Counted from the stretch's first letter, positions 8,456 to 16,631 are shown. The stretch is 64,000 bases of DNA from Steroidobacteraceae bacterium (GCA_027531255.1 JAPZRU010000002.1:372001-436000), one strand, 5' to 3'. The notes: a model not told the origin generated them from the letters alone. Numbers and translations: made by a program.

Positions 8456-9358
8456 TCACGTGATCTCCCGTGACACCCGGGCGTAGGCGGCACGGCGCTC
8501 GTCGTACAGGACGTACAGGCCGCTCGCGACGACGATCGCGGCGCCCGCCACCACGGCGGAGCCCGGCAGCACGGACCACAGCACCCAGTCCAGCGCGATC
8601 GCCCACAGGATGGCGGTGTATTCGAACGGCGCCACGACCGACGGCGCCGCACGCCGGAACGCGTCGGTGATCAGGTACTGGGCGACGGCGCCCGTCAGGC
8701 CGATCAGCGCGATCCAGCCCCAGTGCTCCGGCCGGATCGGCCGCCAGCCCGGCACCGCGAGCGCCCCGGCGACGAGCGCGACCGGGACGAGGAACCAGAG
8801 CACCATCGCGCGGCTCGACTCGGTGCGGCCGAGCACGCGGATCGTGAGCACGTTGAGCGAGTAGCAGAGCGCGGACACGACCGCCGCGAGCCCGCCGAGC
8901 GTGACGAGCGTCTCGCCCGTCGGGCGCAGCACGATCAGCACGCCGGCGAGCCCGGCGCCCACGGCGAGCCAGCGCCGCAGCGGCACGCGCTCGCCGAGGA
9001 TCGGCACCGCGAGTGCAGTCACGAGCAGCGGCGCACCGAGGTAGACGGCGTAGGTGTCGGCGAGCGAGGCGTGCGAGATGGCGTAGACGAAGCTCAGCAG
9101 CATGCCGAGCCCGAGGAGCGCGCGCACCGCGTAGAGCCCCGGGCGCCTCGGGCGCAGTTCCTGCCACGCACCGATCCAGAGCAGCGGTGCCAGCACGAAC
9201 GGGATCGAGGCCGCCGCGCGCAGGAACGTGACCTGTGCGGGCGCCAGGTCCGCGGCGAGGCGCTTCATGGCGGCGTCCATGATCGCGAACGCGCCGACGG
9301 CGGCCAGCATCGCGGCGATCGCGCGCAGGTTGTCGGCGCGCGGGCTGGAGTCGTTCAC
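8456..9358 (-). CDS. EamA/DMT family inner-membrane transporter
   Basis: A 300-residue protein with about ten hydrophobic segments arranged as two EamA repeats. The first repeat starts at LRAIAAMLAAVGAFAIMD and ends near VLIVLRPTG; the second begins at LGGLAAVVSALCYSLNV and ends with IVVASGLYVLYDER, the usual terminal helix of the family. Such proteins export amino acids or other small metabolites, but the substrate cannot be read from sequence. The stop of the DUF5666 gene lies 2 bases upstream of its ATG, so they may be cotranscribed. Confidence 0.9.
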   Translation of the reverse strand: MNDSSPRADNLRAIAAMLAAVGAFAIMDAAMKRLAADLAPAQVTFLRAAASIPFVLAPLLWIGAWQELRPRRPGLYAVRALLGLGMLLSFVYAISHASLADTYAVYLGAPLLVTALAVPILGERVPLRRWLAVGAGLAGVLIVLRPTGETLVTLGGLAAVVSALCYSLNVLTIRVLGRTESSRAMVLWFLVPVALVAGALAVPGWRPIRPEHWGWIALIGLTGAVAQYLITDAFRRAAPSVVAPFEYTAILWAIALDWVLWSVLPGSAVVAGAAIVVASGLYVLYDERRAAYARVSREIT

Positions 9359-9360
9359 CG

Positions 9361-9738
9361 TCAGGGCCGCAGCGAGACGGAGTCGGCGACGAACGTGGCG
9401 CCGGAGTAGGCGCCGCGTGCACCCACCACATCACCCGACGCCTGCCCGCAGAACCGCCCGCGCGTGAGCACCGCACCCGCACGGTCGCGGAACTCCGCGT
9501 TCGCGGTCGACACCACCACGCCGGCGATCGTGAGGTTCGGGTTCGCGAGCGAGCCCACGGGCGCCTCGAACTCGATCCGCAGGCCCTGCGGCACGGCGCG
9601 CCGCTCGACCACGAGTGCGTCGGCGGTGCGCGCCGCGGAGGCCTCGACGCCGCGCACCTCGACCCAGTCCCCGGTGCGCAGTTCCGAGTAGCGGAACGTG
9701 CGCGACGCGACCGCGCGCGGCGAACTAAACGGCTTCAT
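9361..9738 (-). CDS. Short DUF5666 domain protein, possibly N-terminally truncated
   Basis: About 125 residues from the ATG at 9738. Two short beta-rich repeats of the DUF5666 type are visible: GDWVEVRGVEA in the first half, and an EFEAPVGSLANPNLTIAGV stretch with GDVVGARG in the second, both typical of small OB-like barrels in exported proteins. Unlike most relatives it has no signal peptide and only one and a half to two repeats, so it may be the remaining C-terminal part of a longer exported protein. A TTG three codons upstream is an alternative start. It directly precedes the EamA transporter gene. Confidence 0.55.
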   Translation of the reverse strand: MKPFSSPRAVASRTFRYSELRTGDWVEVRGVEASAARTADALVVERRAVPQGLRIEFEAPVGSLANPNLTIAGVVVSTANAEFRDRAGAVLTRGRFCGQASGDVVGARGAYSGATFVADSVSLRP

Positions 9739-9861
9739 GGGCGCCAAGCGTACGCTCCCCGTTCGCGTCGCAGCCAGTCGGGAGAGCCGCGTCGCACCGC
9801 CCTGCCGGTCGCGGGAGGCCGCCGACTACAATGCAGCCCCCCCGTCGTCCGCGAGGCCCCG

Positions 9862-10287
9862 ATGGCCATCTGGTTCCGCCCGTTCATGCTGTCCGACCTG
9901 ACCGCCGCGCGCGCCGGCACGCTGGTCGCGCACCTCGGCATCGAGCTCACGGCGTTCGGCGACGACTGGCTCGAGGGCACGCTGCCCGTGGACGCGCGCA
10001 CTCAGCAGCCCTACGGCATCCTGCACGGCGGCGCCAGCGTGGTGCTCGCCGAGACGCTCGGCGGCTACGCGGCGAACCTGTGCGTGGACCCGTCGCGCTT
10101 CCGCTGCGTCGGGCAGGAGATCTCGGCGAGCCACCTCCGCCCGGTCGAGAGCGGGCTCGTGACGGGCCGCGCGACCCCGGTCCACCTCGGCCGGCGCTCG
10201 CAGGTGTGGCAGATCGCGATCCGCAACGCCGCGGGCCAGCCGACCTGCCTGTCGCGCCTCACGATGGCGGTGCTCGAGGGTGCGTGA
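9862..10287 (+). CDS. Hotdog-fold thioesterase, PaaI/YdiI (MenI) type
   Basis: A 141-residue acyl-CoA thioesterase of the hotdog fold. The key helix carries YGILHGGASVVLAET, with the catalytic acidic residue in the last position, as in YdiI and related 4-hydroxybenzoyl-CoA-like thioesterases. The strand SHLRPVESGLVTGRATPVHLGRRSQVW is also family-typical. Physiological substrate is uncertain; E. coli YdiI acts on 1,4-dihydroxy-2-naphthoyl-CoA, but no menaquinone genes are nearby. A TACAAT -10-like hexamer at 9827-9832 lies 29 bases upstream. The lptM gene follows after 37 bases on the same strand. Confidence 0.88.
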   Translation: MAIWFRPFMLSDLTAARAGTLVAHLGIELTAFGDDWLEGTLPVDARTQQPYGILHGGASVVLAETLGGYAANLCVDPSRFRCVGQEISASHLRPVESGLVTGRATPVHLGRRSQVWQIAIRNAAGQPTCLSRLTMAVLEGA

Positions 10288-10311
10288 ACCCGGGCGCGCG
10301 ACCCGGCCCGA

Positions 10312-10317
10312 TATACT
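10312..10317 (+). promoter_or_regulatory. Candidate -10 element placing the lptM transcript start at its ATG
   Basis: TATACT sits 7 bases before the lptM ATG at 10325. No good -35 and no ribosome-binding site are seen in the short gap, so transcripts from here would be leaderless or nearly so. Read-through from the thioesterase gene is an alternative. Confidence 0.4.
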
Positions 10318-10324
10318 GGCGGGC

Positions 10325-10627
10325 ATGCGGACACTCCTCCCCGTCGCGGCCGCCGGCATTGCGCTGCTGCTCGTCGCCTGCGGCCAGAAGGGGCCGCTGG
10401 TGCTTCCCGATCGCGACACCTCCGGCGTGGTGATCCGCGCACCGGCGCCCGCGTCCACCGCGCCGGCAGCGCCCGCGCCGGCCCCGGCCCCGACTCCCGC
10501 GCCGCCGACCGCGCCGCCGGTCACGCCGGGTACCGACACCGCGGCCACGCCGTCCGGCACCGGCGCACCGACCGCGCCGGGCACGCCGTCGCCGCGGGCT
10601 CCGGATCCGACCGAGCGCCGCCCGTGA
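10325..10627 (+). CDS. lptM: LptM-like small lipoprotein (YifL family)
   Basis: A 100-residue lipoprotein. The signal sequence MRTLLPVAAAGIALLLVAC ends in a lipobox (LVAC) at residue 19, followed at once by GQKGPLVLP, the hallmark of LptM/YifL, which helps assemble the LptDE lipopolysaccharide translocon in the outer membrane. After about residue 35 the protein is an unstructured Ala/Pro/Thr-rich tail that is longer than in E. coli LptM. Its stop overlaps the polA start (GTGA at 10624). Other gammaproteobacteria carry lptM beside lysA; here it is coupled to polA. Confidence 0.8.
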   Translation: MRTLLPVAAAGIALLLVACGQKGPLVLPDRDTSGVVIRAPAPASTAPAAPAPAPAPTPAPPTAPPVTPGTDTAATPSGTGAPTAPGTPSPRAPDPTERRP

Positions 10628-13449
10628 CCGACGCGCCGAAGCTCTACCTCGTCGACGGCTCGTCGTACCTCTACCGCGCGTTCCACGCGCTCCCGCCGTT
10701 CACGAACTCGCGCGGCGAGCCGACCGGCGCGGTGCTCGGCGTCGTGAACATGCTGAACCGCTTCCTCAAGGAGTGCGCGCCCGAGCACATCGCGATCGTG
10801 TTCGACGCGCCGGGCCGTACGTTCCGCGACGCGCTGTTCGAGCACTACAAGGCGCAGCGCCCGCCGATGCCGGACGAACTGCGCGCCCAGCTGCAGCCGC
10901 TGCTCGAGACCGTCGCGGCGCTCGGCCTGCCGCTGCTGCGGATCGAAGGCGTCGAGGCCGACGACGTGATCGGCACGCTCGCGAAACAGGCCACCGCCGC
11001 CGGGATGAGGACGGTGATCTCGACCGGCGACAAGGACATGGCGCAGCTGGTCGACGAGCACGTCACCCTGATCAACACGATGACCGGCTCGACGCTCGAC
11101 CCGCCCGGCGTGAAGGCGAAGTTCGACGTGCTGCCCGCGCAGATCGTCGACTACCTCGCATTGGTCGGCGACACGAGCGACAACATCCCGGGCGTGCCGA
11201 AGGTCGGCCCGAAGACGGCCGCGAAGTGGCTGAACCAGTACGGCTCGCTCGACGCGCTCGTCGCGCGCGCGGCGGAAGTCGAGGGCAAGGTCGGCGAGAG
11301 CCTGCGCGAGAACCTCGCGCAGCTCGAGCTGTCGCGCCGGCTCGCGACGATCCGCTGCGACGTCGAGCTGCCCGTGACGCTCGCCGAGCTCGCGCGGCGC
11401 GCGCCGGACCTCGCGAAGCTGCGCGAGGTCTACGGCCGGCTGGAACTGAACTCGCTGCTGCGCGCGCTCGACGCCGGAAACGGAGACGTTCCCCGAGACC
11501 GCGGCACGGGCGGCGAGGGTTCAGTGGCGGCGTCCGCGGAATCGGGGAACGTCCCCGTTTCCGGGTTCCCGCGCGACCGCGCCGGCGGCGATGCGGTCGC
11601 GGGCCCGGTGCCGGTGCCGCCGGACGTCGCGCAGGCGCCGCGCGAGTACGAGACGGTGACCACGCCGGCGCAGCTCGACGCCTGGCTCGCGCGGCTCGCG
11701 CAGGCGGAGCTGTTCGCGTTCGACACCGAGACCACCAGCCTCGACTACATGACGGCCGAGATCGTCGGCTTCTCGTTCGCGGTCGAGCCCGGTCGCGCCG
11801 CCTACGTGCCGGTCGCGCACCGCTATCCCGGCGCGCCGGACCAGCTCGACCGCGACACGGTGCTCGCCGCGCTCAGGCCGCTGCTGGAGGATCCGGCCCG
11901 CGCCAAGCTCGGCCAGCACGCCAAGTACGACGCGCACGTGCTCGCGAACCACGGCGTCGAGCTGGCGGGCGTGCGCTACGACACGATGCTCGAGAGCTAC
12001 GTGCTGAACAGCGTCGCGACGCGCCACGACATGGACTCGATGGCGCAGAAGTATCTCGGCATCGGCACGATCAGGTTCGAGGACGTCGCCGGCAAGGGCG
12101 CGAAGCAGCTCTCGTTCGACCAGGTGCCGGTGGAGCGCGCCGCCGAGTACGCCGCCGAGGACGCGGACGTGACGCTGCGCCTGCACCGCACGCTGTGGCC
12201 GGCGCTGGAGCGCGAGCCGCGGCTGAAGGCGCTCTACGAGACGATCGAACGGCCGCTCGCGCCCGTGCTCGCGCGGATGGAGCGCACCGGCGTGCTCGTC
12301 GACCGCGAGATCCTGTACCAGCAGAGCGCGGAGATGGCGCGTGCGATGCAGGCCCTCGAGATGAAGGCGCACGACGCCGCCGGCAGCGCCTTCAACCTCG
12401 AGTCGCCGAAGCAGCTGCAGCAGATCCTGTTCGAGCGCCTGCAGCTGCCGGTCGCGCGTCGCACGCCGACCGGCCAGCCCTCCACCGGCGAGGACGTGCT
12501 CGAGGAACTCGCGGAGCAGGGCTACGCGCTGCCGAAGCTGATCCTCGAGTTCAGGAGCCTGTCGAAGCTGAAGGGCACCTACACCGACAAGCTGCCCGGG
12601 CAGATCAACCCGCGCACCGGCCGCATCCACACGAGCTATCACCAAGCCGTCGCGGCGACGGGGCGCCTGTCCTCGTCGAACCCCAACCTCCAGAACATCC
12701 CGATCCGTACCGAGGCGGGCCGGCGCATCCGCACCGCGTTCGTGGCGCCGCCGGGCCACGTGCTGATGGCCGCCGACTACTCGCAGGTGGAGCTGCGCAT
12801 CATGGCGCACCTCTCCGACGACCCCGGCCTGCTGCGTGCGTTCGCCGAAGGCCTCGACGTGCACCAGTCCACCGCCGCGGAGATGTTCGGCGTGGAGCTC
12901 GCGAACGTCACCGCGGACCAGCGCCGCGCCGCGAAGACGATCAACTTCGGACTCATCTACGGCATGAGCGCGTTCGGCCTCGCGGCGCGGCTCGGCGTGG
13001 AGCGCGGCGCGGCCGCGAAGTACATCGAGCGCTACTTCGAGCGCTATCCGGGCGTGAAGCGCTACATGGACGACACGCGCCGGCTCGCGCGCGAGCAGGG
13101 CTACGTCGAGACGGTGGACGGCCGCCGGCTGTACCTGCCCGACATCCGCTCGCGCAACAAGCAGCTGCAGCAGTACGCGGAACGCGCCGCGATCAACGCG
13201 CCGCTGCAGGGCACCGCGGCCGACGTGATCAAGCGCGCGATGATTGCGGTGGACGCGTGGCTCGCGCGCGACGCGGTGCCCGCGCGCCTCGTGATGCAGG
13301 TGCACGACGAACTCGTGCTCGAGGTGCGCGAGGACGCGGTGGCGGCGGTTCGCGACCGGGTCGTTGCGCTGATGAGCGGCGCCGCGGAACTCCGCGTGCC
13401 GCTCGGGGTCGAGGTGGGCGTCGGCCCGAACTGGGACGAAGCGCACTAG
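10624..13449 (+). CDS. polA: DNA polymerase I
   Basis: A 941-residue DNA polymerase I starting at a GTG that overlaps the lptM stop. Domains in order: 5'-3' exonuclease (about 1-290, with the DGSSYLYRAFHALP start and GDTSDNIPGVPKVGPKTA helix-hairpin-helix), 3'-5' exonuclease (about 345-530, FAFDTETTSLDYM and YAAEDADVTLRL), and the polymerase palm/fingers (MAADYSQVELRIMAHLS, RRAAKTINFGLIYGMS, and MQVHDELVLE near the C-terminus). All catalytic motifs are intact, including the proofreading aspartates. Odd: the linker at about residues 285-330 contains a stretch coded by a palindromic repeat pair (11476-11562). Confidence 0.98.
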   Translation: MTDAPKLYLVDGSSYLYRAFHALPPFTNSRGEPTGAVLGVVNMLNRFLKECAPEHIAIVFDAPGRTFRDALFEHYKAQRPPMPDELRAQLQPLLETVAALGLPLLRIEGVEADDVIGTLAKQATAAGMRTVISTGDKDMAQLVDEHVTLINTMTGSTLDPPGVKAKFDVLPAQIVDYLALVGDTSDNIPGVPKVGPKTAAKWLNQYGSLDALVARAAEVEGKVGESLRENLAQLELSRRLATIRCDVELPVTLAELARRAPDLAKLREVYGRLELNSLLRALDAGNGDVPRDRGTGGEGSVAASAESGNVPVSGFPRDRAGGDAVAGPVPVPPDVAQAPREYETVTTPAQLDAWLARLAQAELFAFDTETTSLDYMTAEIVGFSFAVEPGRAAYVPVAHRYPGAPDQLDRDTVLAALRPLLEDPARAKLGQHAKYDAHVLANHGVELAGVRYDTMLESYVLNSVATRHDMDSMAQKYLGIGTIRFEDVAGKGAKQLSFDQVPVERAAEYAAEDADVTLRLHRTLWPALEREPRLKALYETIERPLAPVLARMERTGVLVDREILYQQSAEMARAMQALEMKAHDAAGSAFNLESPKQLQQILFERLQLPVARRTPTGQPSTGEDVLEELAEQGYALPKLILEFRSLSKLKGTYTDKLPGQINPRTGRIHTSYHQAVAATGRLSSSNPNLQNIPIRTEAGRRIRTAFVAPPGHVLMAADYSQVELRIMAHLSDDPGLLRAFAEGLDVHQSTAAEMFGVELANVTADQRRAAKTINFGLIYGMSAFGLAARLGVERGAAAKYIERYFERYPGVKRYMDDTRRLAREQGYVETVDGRRLYLPDIRSRNKQLQQYAERAAINAPLQGTAADVIKRAMIAVDAWLARDAVPARLVMQVHDELVLEVREDAVAAVRDRVVALMSGAAELRVPLGVEVGVGPNWDEAH
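11476..11562. repeat. Paired palindromic repeat (REPIN-like) in frame inside polA
   Basis: Two head-to-head copies: GGAAACGGAGACGTTCCCC at 11476-11494 and its near reverse complement GGGGAACGTCCCCGTTTCC at 11544-11562, separated by 49 bases. The block keeps the polA frame and codes for the loop between the two exonuclease domains. The arms match other palindromes scattered through the window. Confidence 0.8.
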
Positions 13450-13539
13450 GGCAGCCCGGAGCGACCGGGCATTCCGCCGACTGCGCGCGCGACGGGATGC
13501 GCGCCGAGTTCCGAGGGCTCTCGTACAGGAGTGACCTCC

Positions 13540-13952
13540 ATGCGCCCGACGACTGCCCTGCCCCTCGCCGCCCTGCTCGCCACCTTCGCCATGGCGTCCG
13601 GGCCCGCCTCCGCGGCCGACAACGGCTTCTACCTGGGCGGCGCCGTGGGCCGCGAACGTCCGGCCGGTGCGCGTGGACGTGGACACCGAGGCACTGGCGG
13701 GCTTCGGGATGCTCTACCTGCCGCTGCCGATCGTGGACGTGTACGCGAAGGCCGGCCTCGCGCGGATCGATTCGGACCTGCGCGCGTCCGGCGGACTCCG
13801 CCTCGACCGGTCGGAAACGGGATTCGCCTGGGGCGTCGGTGCCGGCATCGGCCTCGGCAACCGGACCATTCGCGCCGAGCACGAGCGATTCGAAGGTGGG
13901 CGACGCCGATCCGGACTTCGTCTCGCTCGGGCTGACGTGGACGTTCCCTTGA
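13540..13952 (+). pseudogene. Decayed outer-membrane beta-barrel (opacity/OmpA-like) protein gene
   Basis: Three pieces of one protein lie in three different frames. The first (13540-about 13655) gives a clean signal peptide ending ASAAD and the mature start NGFYLGGAVG, typical of 8-stranded barrels. The second (about 13667-13896) gives LAGFGMLYLPLPIVDVYAKAG and GFAWGVGAGIGLGN, typical late strands. The third (13897-13952) gives the C-terminal strand FVSLGLTWTFP with the terminal aromatic. Together they are much shorter than the usual 180-220 residues, so a central block is missing as well as two frame changes. A ribosome site (AGGAG) precedes 13531/13540. The gene cannot yield an intact protein unless the sequence has errors. 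Confidence 0.75.
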
Positions 13953-14063
13953 AAAAGCCACGCTCGGTCAGAAGCTTGGCAGCGACCGCAGGTTGACGTT
14001 TCTTTACCCGGCAGGCACGGAACTCCGCCCGTCCCCAGGCATCCAAATGCCTCGAACGTTGCG

Positions 14064-14080
14064 AGACGTTCCCCGCTTCC
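14064..14080. repeat. Single degenerate copy of the GGGGAC palindrome family
   Basis: GACGTTCCCCGCTTCC, one arm of the element found as a pair in polA. It lies in the 170-base gap between the decayed barrel gene and engB. Confidence 0.5.
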
Positions 14081-14124
14081 CTCCCTAAGCGGGCCCCTTG
14101 CCCGGTGATCATCCCCATACCGGG

Positions 14125-14742
14125 TTAGTCTGGCCCGGGGACTTCAGGTCCCCGGGCGTTTTCTTTCAGCCACTGCTTCAGCACCCTTCGCGCTTCGTCG
14201 ACCCCGGTCTTGTCCAGGGCCGAGAAGAGCTGCGCCGTGGCGGTACCCCCGACTTCGCGACGCACCTGCGCGAGCGTGGCCATCCCGGCGCCGCGGCTCA
14301 CCTTGTCGGCCTTGGTCAGCAGCAGGTGGAGCCCGCGCCCGCGAGTACGCGCGTACTCGATCATCCGCCAGTCGTGGTCCGTCAGCGGGTGGCGCACGTC
14401 CATGATCACGAACAGAGCGCGCAGCGACTCCCGTTCGCCGAAGTACTGGCCGAGCAGGCGCTCCCAGTGCTTCTGGAGTTTCGGCGGCACCTTCGCGAAC
14501 CCGTAGCCCGGCAGGTCGACGAGGCGCCGGCCCGGTTCCAGTTCGAAGAAGTTCACGAGCTGCGTCTGGCCCGGAGTCCGGGACGTGCGCGCCAGCGAAT
14601 GGCGTTGGGTGACGGCGTTGATCGCGCTCGACTTGCCGCTGTTGGAACGGCCGGCGAACGCCACCTCCGCCCCTTCGTCCGGGACGAACTGGTGGGGCTC
14701 GTGGGCGCCCAGGAGGTACTTGGCGTGGGGAAATGCGGACAT
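14125..14742 (-). CDS. engB: Ribosome biogenesis GTPase EngB/YihA (YsxC)
   Basis: A 205-residue essential GTPase of the TrmE-Era-EngA-like group needed for assembly of the large ribosomal subunit. G motifs: G1 GRSNSGKSSAI (about residues 31-41), G2 threonine in RTPGQT, G3 DLPGYGFA and G4 TKAD; the G5 region lies near TAQLFSA. It faces polA tail to tail and diverges from cytochrome c4, an order seen in Pseudomonas. The last 11 codons contain a terminator stem for the opposite strand. Confidence 0.96.
   Translation of the reverse strand: MSAFPHAKYLLGAHEPHQFVPDEGAEVAFAGRSNSGKSSAINAVTQRHSLARTSRTPGQTQLVNFFELEPGRRLVDLPGYGFAKVPPKLQKHWERLLGQYFGERESLRALFVIMDVRHPLTDHDWRMIEYARTRGRGLHLLLTKADKVSRGAGMATLAQVRREVGGTATAQLFSALDKTGVDEARRVLKQWLKENARGPEVPGPD
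14134..14166 (+). terminator. Rho-independent terminator for the plus strand, embedded in the end of engB
   Basis: A perfect 9-base-pair stem (CCCGGGGAC / GTCCCCGGG) with a 5-base loop is followed by CGTTTTCTTT on the plus strand. It would end transcripts from polA and the barrel relic. The same bases encode the last residues of engB on the minus strand, where no T-run follows, so it acts in one direction. Confidence 0.7.
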
Positions 14743-14894
14743 CGTCGTGTAGAATGCTCTCTCCTCGCCGGCCGCAGTCTAACAGGGGCCTCCAGCCGCC
14801 CCAGACGCCCCGCGGCCGAACGATTCCTGCCCACCGCACCGCCCCTGCCGGGCGCGTGCGGGGGCCCGTAGACGCCATGCGGAGTTCGGAGTCC

Positions 14895-15614
14895 ATGAAG
14901 AGTCGTTCCCTCGCGGTCGCCGCCGGCCTGCTGTCCGTCCTCGCGGTTTCGGCCGCCACCCTCGCGCTCGCGCAGGATTCCGCGGCGCCCGCCGCCGCCC
15001 CCGCGGCGGCCCCGGCTCCAGCGGCCGCGGCCGCCGGCCCGGTGGTCGGCAGCGCCGAGGCCGGCGCCGCGAAGGCCGCGGTCTGCAGTGCCTGCCACGG
15101 TGTCGGCGGCAACAGCGTCAACCCGGAGTGGCCGAGCCTCGCGGGCCAGCACCCCGAGTACACCGCGCAGCAGCTGCAGCTGTTCCGCGCGATGGTGCGC
15201 ACGAACCCGATCATGCAGGCGCAGGCCGTCGCCCTGACGGATCAGGACATCGCGGACCTCTCGGCCTACTACCGCCAGCAGACCCAGACGGGTCTCGAGG
15301 CCGACCCCTCGCTCGTGCAGGCCGGCGAGAAGCTCTACCGCGCCGGCGACCCGGTGCGCGGCATCCCGGGCTGCAAGGCCTGCCACGGCCCCGGTGGCCT
15401 CGGCAACGGCCCGGCGAAGTGGCCGCTGGTCCGGGCCCAGCACTCGCTATACACCTACAACCAGTTGAAGAACTATGCGAACCGCGCCCGGTACGTCGCG
15501 GTCGAAGGACAGCCGAGCCCGCCGGCCCAGGCCGAGATGATGTACGACGTCGCGAGCCGCATGACCGACGAGGACATGCGTGCGGTGGCATCGTTCATCC
15601 AGGGCCTGCGCTGA
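14895..15614 (+). CDS. Cytochrome c4, di-haem periplasmic electron carrier
   Basis: A 239-residue exported protein. The signal peptide ends near LALA-QDSAAP, followed by an Ala/Pro-rich linker. Two haem attachment sites define two cytochrome c domains: C64-S-A-C67-H68 and C160-K-A-C163-H164. The axial methionines are likely in FRAMVRTNPIM and in MMYDVASRM. Cytochrome c4 passes electrons from the bc1 complex to terminal oxidases. A TAGAAT hexamer at 14750-14755 is a possible -10. The DsbA-like gene follows after 22 bases, a conserved pairing. Confidence 0.95.
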   Translation: MKSRSLAVAAGLLSVLAVSAATLALAQDSAAPAAAPAAAPAPAAAAAGPVVGSAEAGAAKAAVCSACHGVGGNSVNPEWPSLAGQHPEYTAQQLQLFRAMVRTNPIMQAQAVALTDQDIADLSAYYRQQTQTGLEADPSLVQAGEKLYRAGDPVRGIPGCKACHGPGGLGNGPAKWPLVRAQHSLYTYNQLKNYANRARYVAVEGQPSPPAQAEMMYDVASRMTDEDMRAVASFIQGLR

Positions 15615-15636
15615 GGCCACCACTCAGGAGTCCTGC

Positions 15637-16542
15637 ATGACGAAGCTGCGTCCGTCGTCCCACGGGTCCGCCGGCCGGGTCGCCGTCGCGCTGGCCGGAG
15701 TCCTCCTCGGGACGATGCTGGCCGCCTGCGGCCAGAAGGCCGCGGAAACGCCCGCGCCGGTCGCGGACGCACCGGCGCCGGCGGCGGCCGAGGCACCGGC
15801 CGCCACGCCGGCTCCGGCGACGCCGGCGACCGCCGCCGCCATTGCGGACGGCGAGACCGTCGGCGGCGGCAACGAGACCACGCTGCTGTCCCCGATCGCC
15901 ACGGCCGTCGCGCAGGCCGCACCGGCCGCGGCGCCGGCCATCCCGGCCCGCTGGCAGAACGGCAGGCACTACGAGACGCTCATGCCGGCGCAGCCGACCA
16001 ACGTCGGGCCGGGCAAGGTCGAGGTGCTGGAGATGTTCTGGTACGGCTGCGGCCACTGCTTCCACCTCGACCCGTTCCTCGAGGGCTGGAAGAAGCAGTC
16101 GAAGCCGGCATTCGTCGAGTTCACGCGCGTACCCGTGATGTGGAACGACGTCACGCGTGCGCACGCGCGCCTGTTCTACACGGCGGAAGCGCTCGGCAAG
16201 CTCGAGCAGGTGCACGCGGCGATCTTCCGCGAGATCCACGTGGGCGCCGACGGCCGCATCAACCCGCTGGTCGACCGCGATCCGGCGCGCACCGAGCAGC
16301 TGCACCGCGCGTTCCTCAAGAAGCACGGCGTGTCCGACGCCGACTTCGACCGCACCTACCGCTCGTTCGCGGTCGACACCAAGCTGCAGCGCGCGGAACA
16401 GCTGACGCGCCGCTACCGCGTGCAGGGCGTGCCGCTGATGATCGTCGCCGGCAAGTACACCGCGGACGCCGGCACCGCCGGCGGCGAGCAGCCGCTGCTC
16501 GCGCTGATCAACGATCTCGCGAACGCCGAGCGCAGGCGCTGA
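15637..16542 (+). CDS. dsbA: DsbA-family thiol:disulfide interchange protein, lipoprotein form
   Basis: A 301-residue protein. Residues 1-30 form a lipoprotein signal (lipobox LAAC), followed by about 80 residues of Ala/Pro-rich linker and then the DsbA fold. The active site is C138-G-H-C141 in FWYGCGHCFHL, with the cis-proline in VQGVPLMIV. DsbA introduces disulfides into exported proteins. The CGHC dipeptide, the lipid anchor and the long linker differ from E. coli DsbA (CPHC, soluble), though CGHC is common in related lineages. It follows cytochrome c4 and is followed by a cluster of three palindromic repeats. Confidence 0.92.
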   Translation: MTKLRPSSHGSAGRVAVALAGVLLGTMLAACGQKAAETPAPVADAPAPAAAEAPAATPAPATPATAAAIADGETVGGGNETTLLSPIATAVAQAAPAAAPAIPARWQNGRHYETLMPAQPTNVGPGKVEVLEMFWYGCGHCFHLDPFLEGWKKQSKPAFVEFTRVPVMWNDVTRAHARLFYTAEALGKLEQVHAAIFREIHVGADGRINPLVDRDPARTEQLHRAFLKKHGVSDADFDRTYRSFAVDTKLQRAEQLTRRYRVQGVPLMIVAGKYTADAGTAGGEQPLLALINDLANAERRR

Positions 16543-16549
16543 GAACGAC

Positions 16550-16631
16550 GGGGACGGTCCCCGTTTCCTGACGACGGGAAAGGGGTCAGTCCCCTTTTTC
16601 GCGGAGCCGGAAGAGGGGGACCGACCCCGTG
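16550..16631. repeat. Cluster of three GGGGAC-type palindromes reaching into the corA start
   Basis: Three imperfect palindromes in tandem: GGGGACGGTCCCCGTTTCC (16550-16568), GGGAAAGGGGTCAGTCCCCT with its T-run (16576-16600), and GAGGGGGACCGACCCCGTG (about 16613-16631). The last ends in the GTG used as the corA start. The second can also fold as a terminator for dsbA because its stem is followed by TTTTT. Confidence 0.8.
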
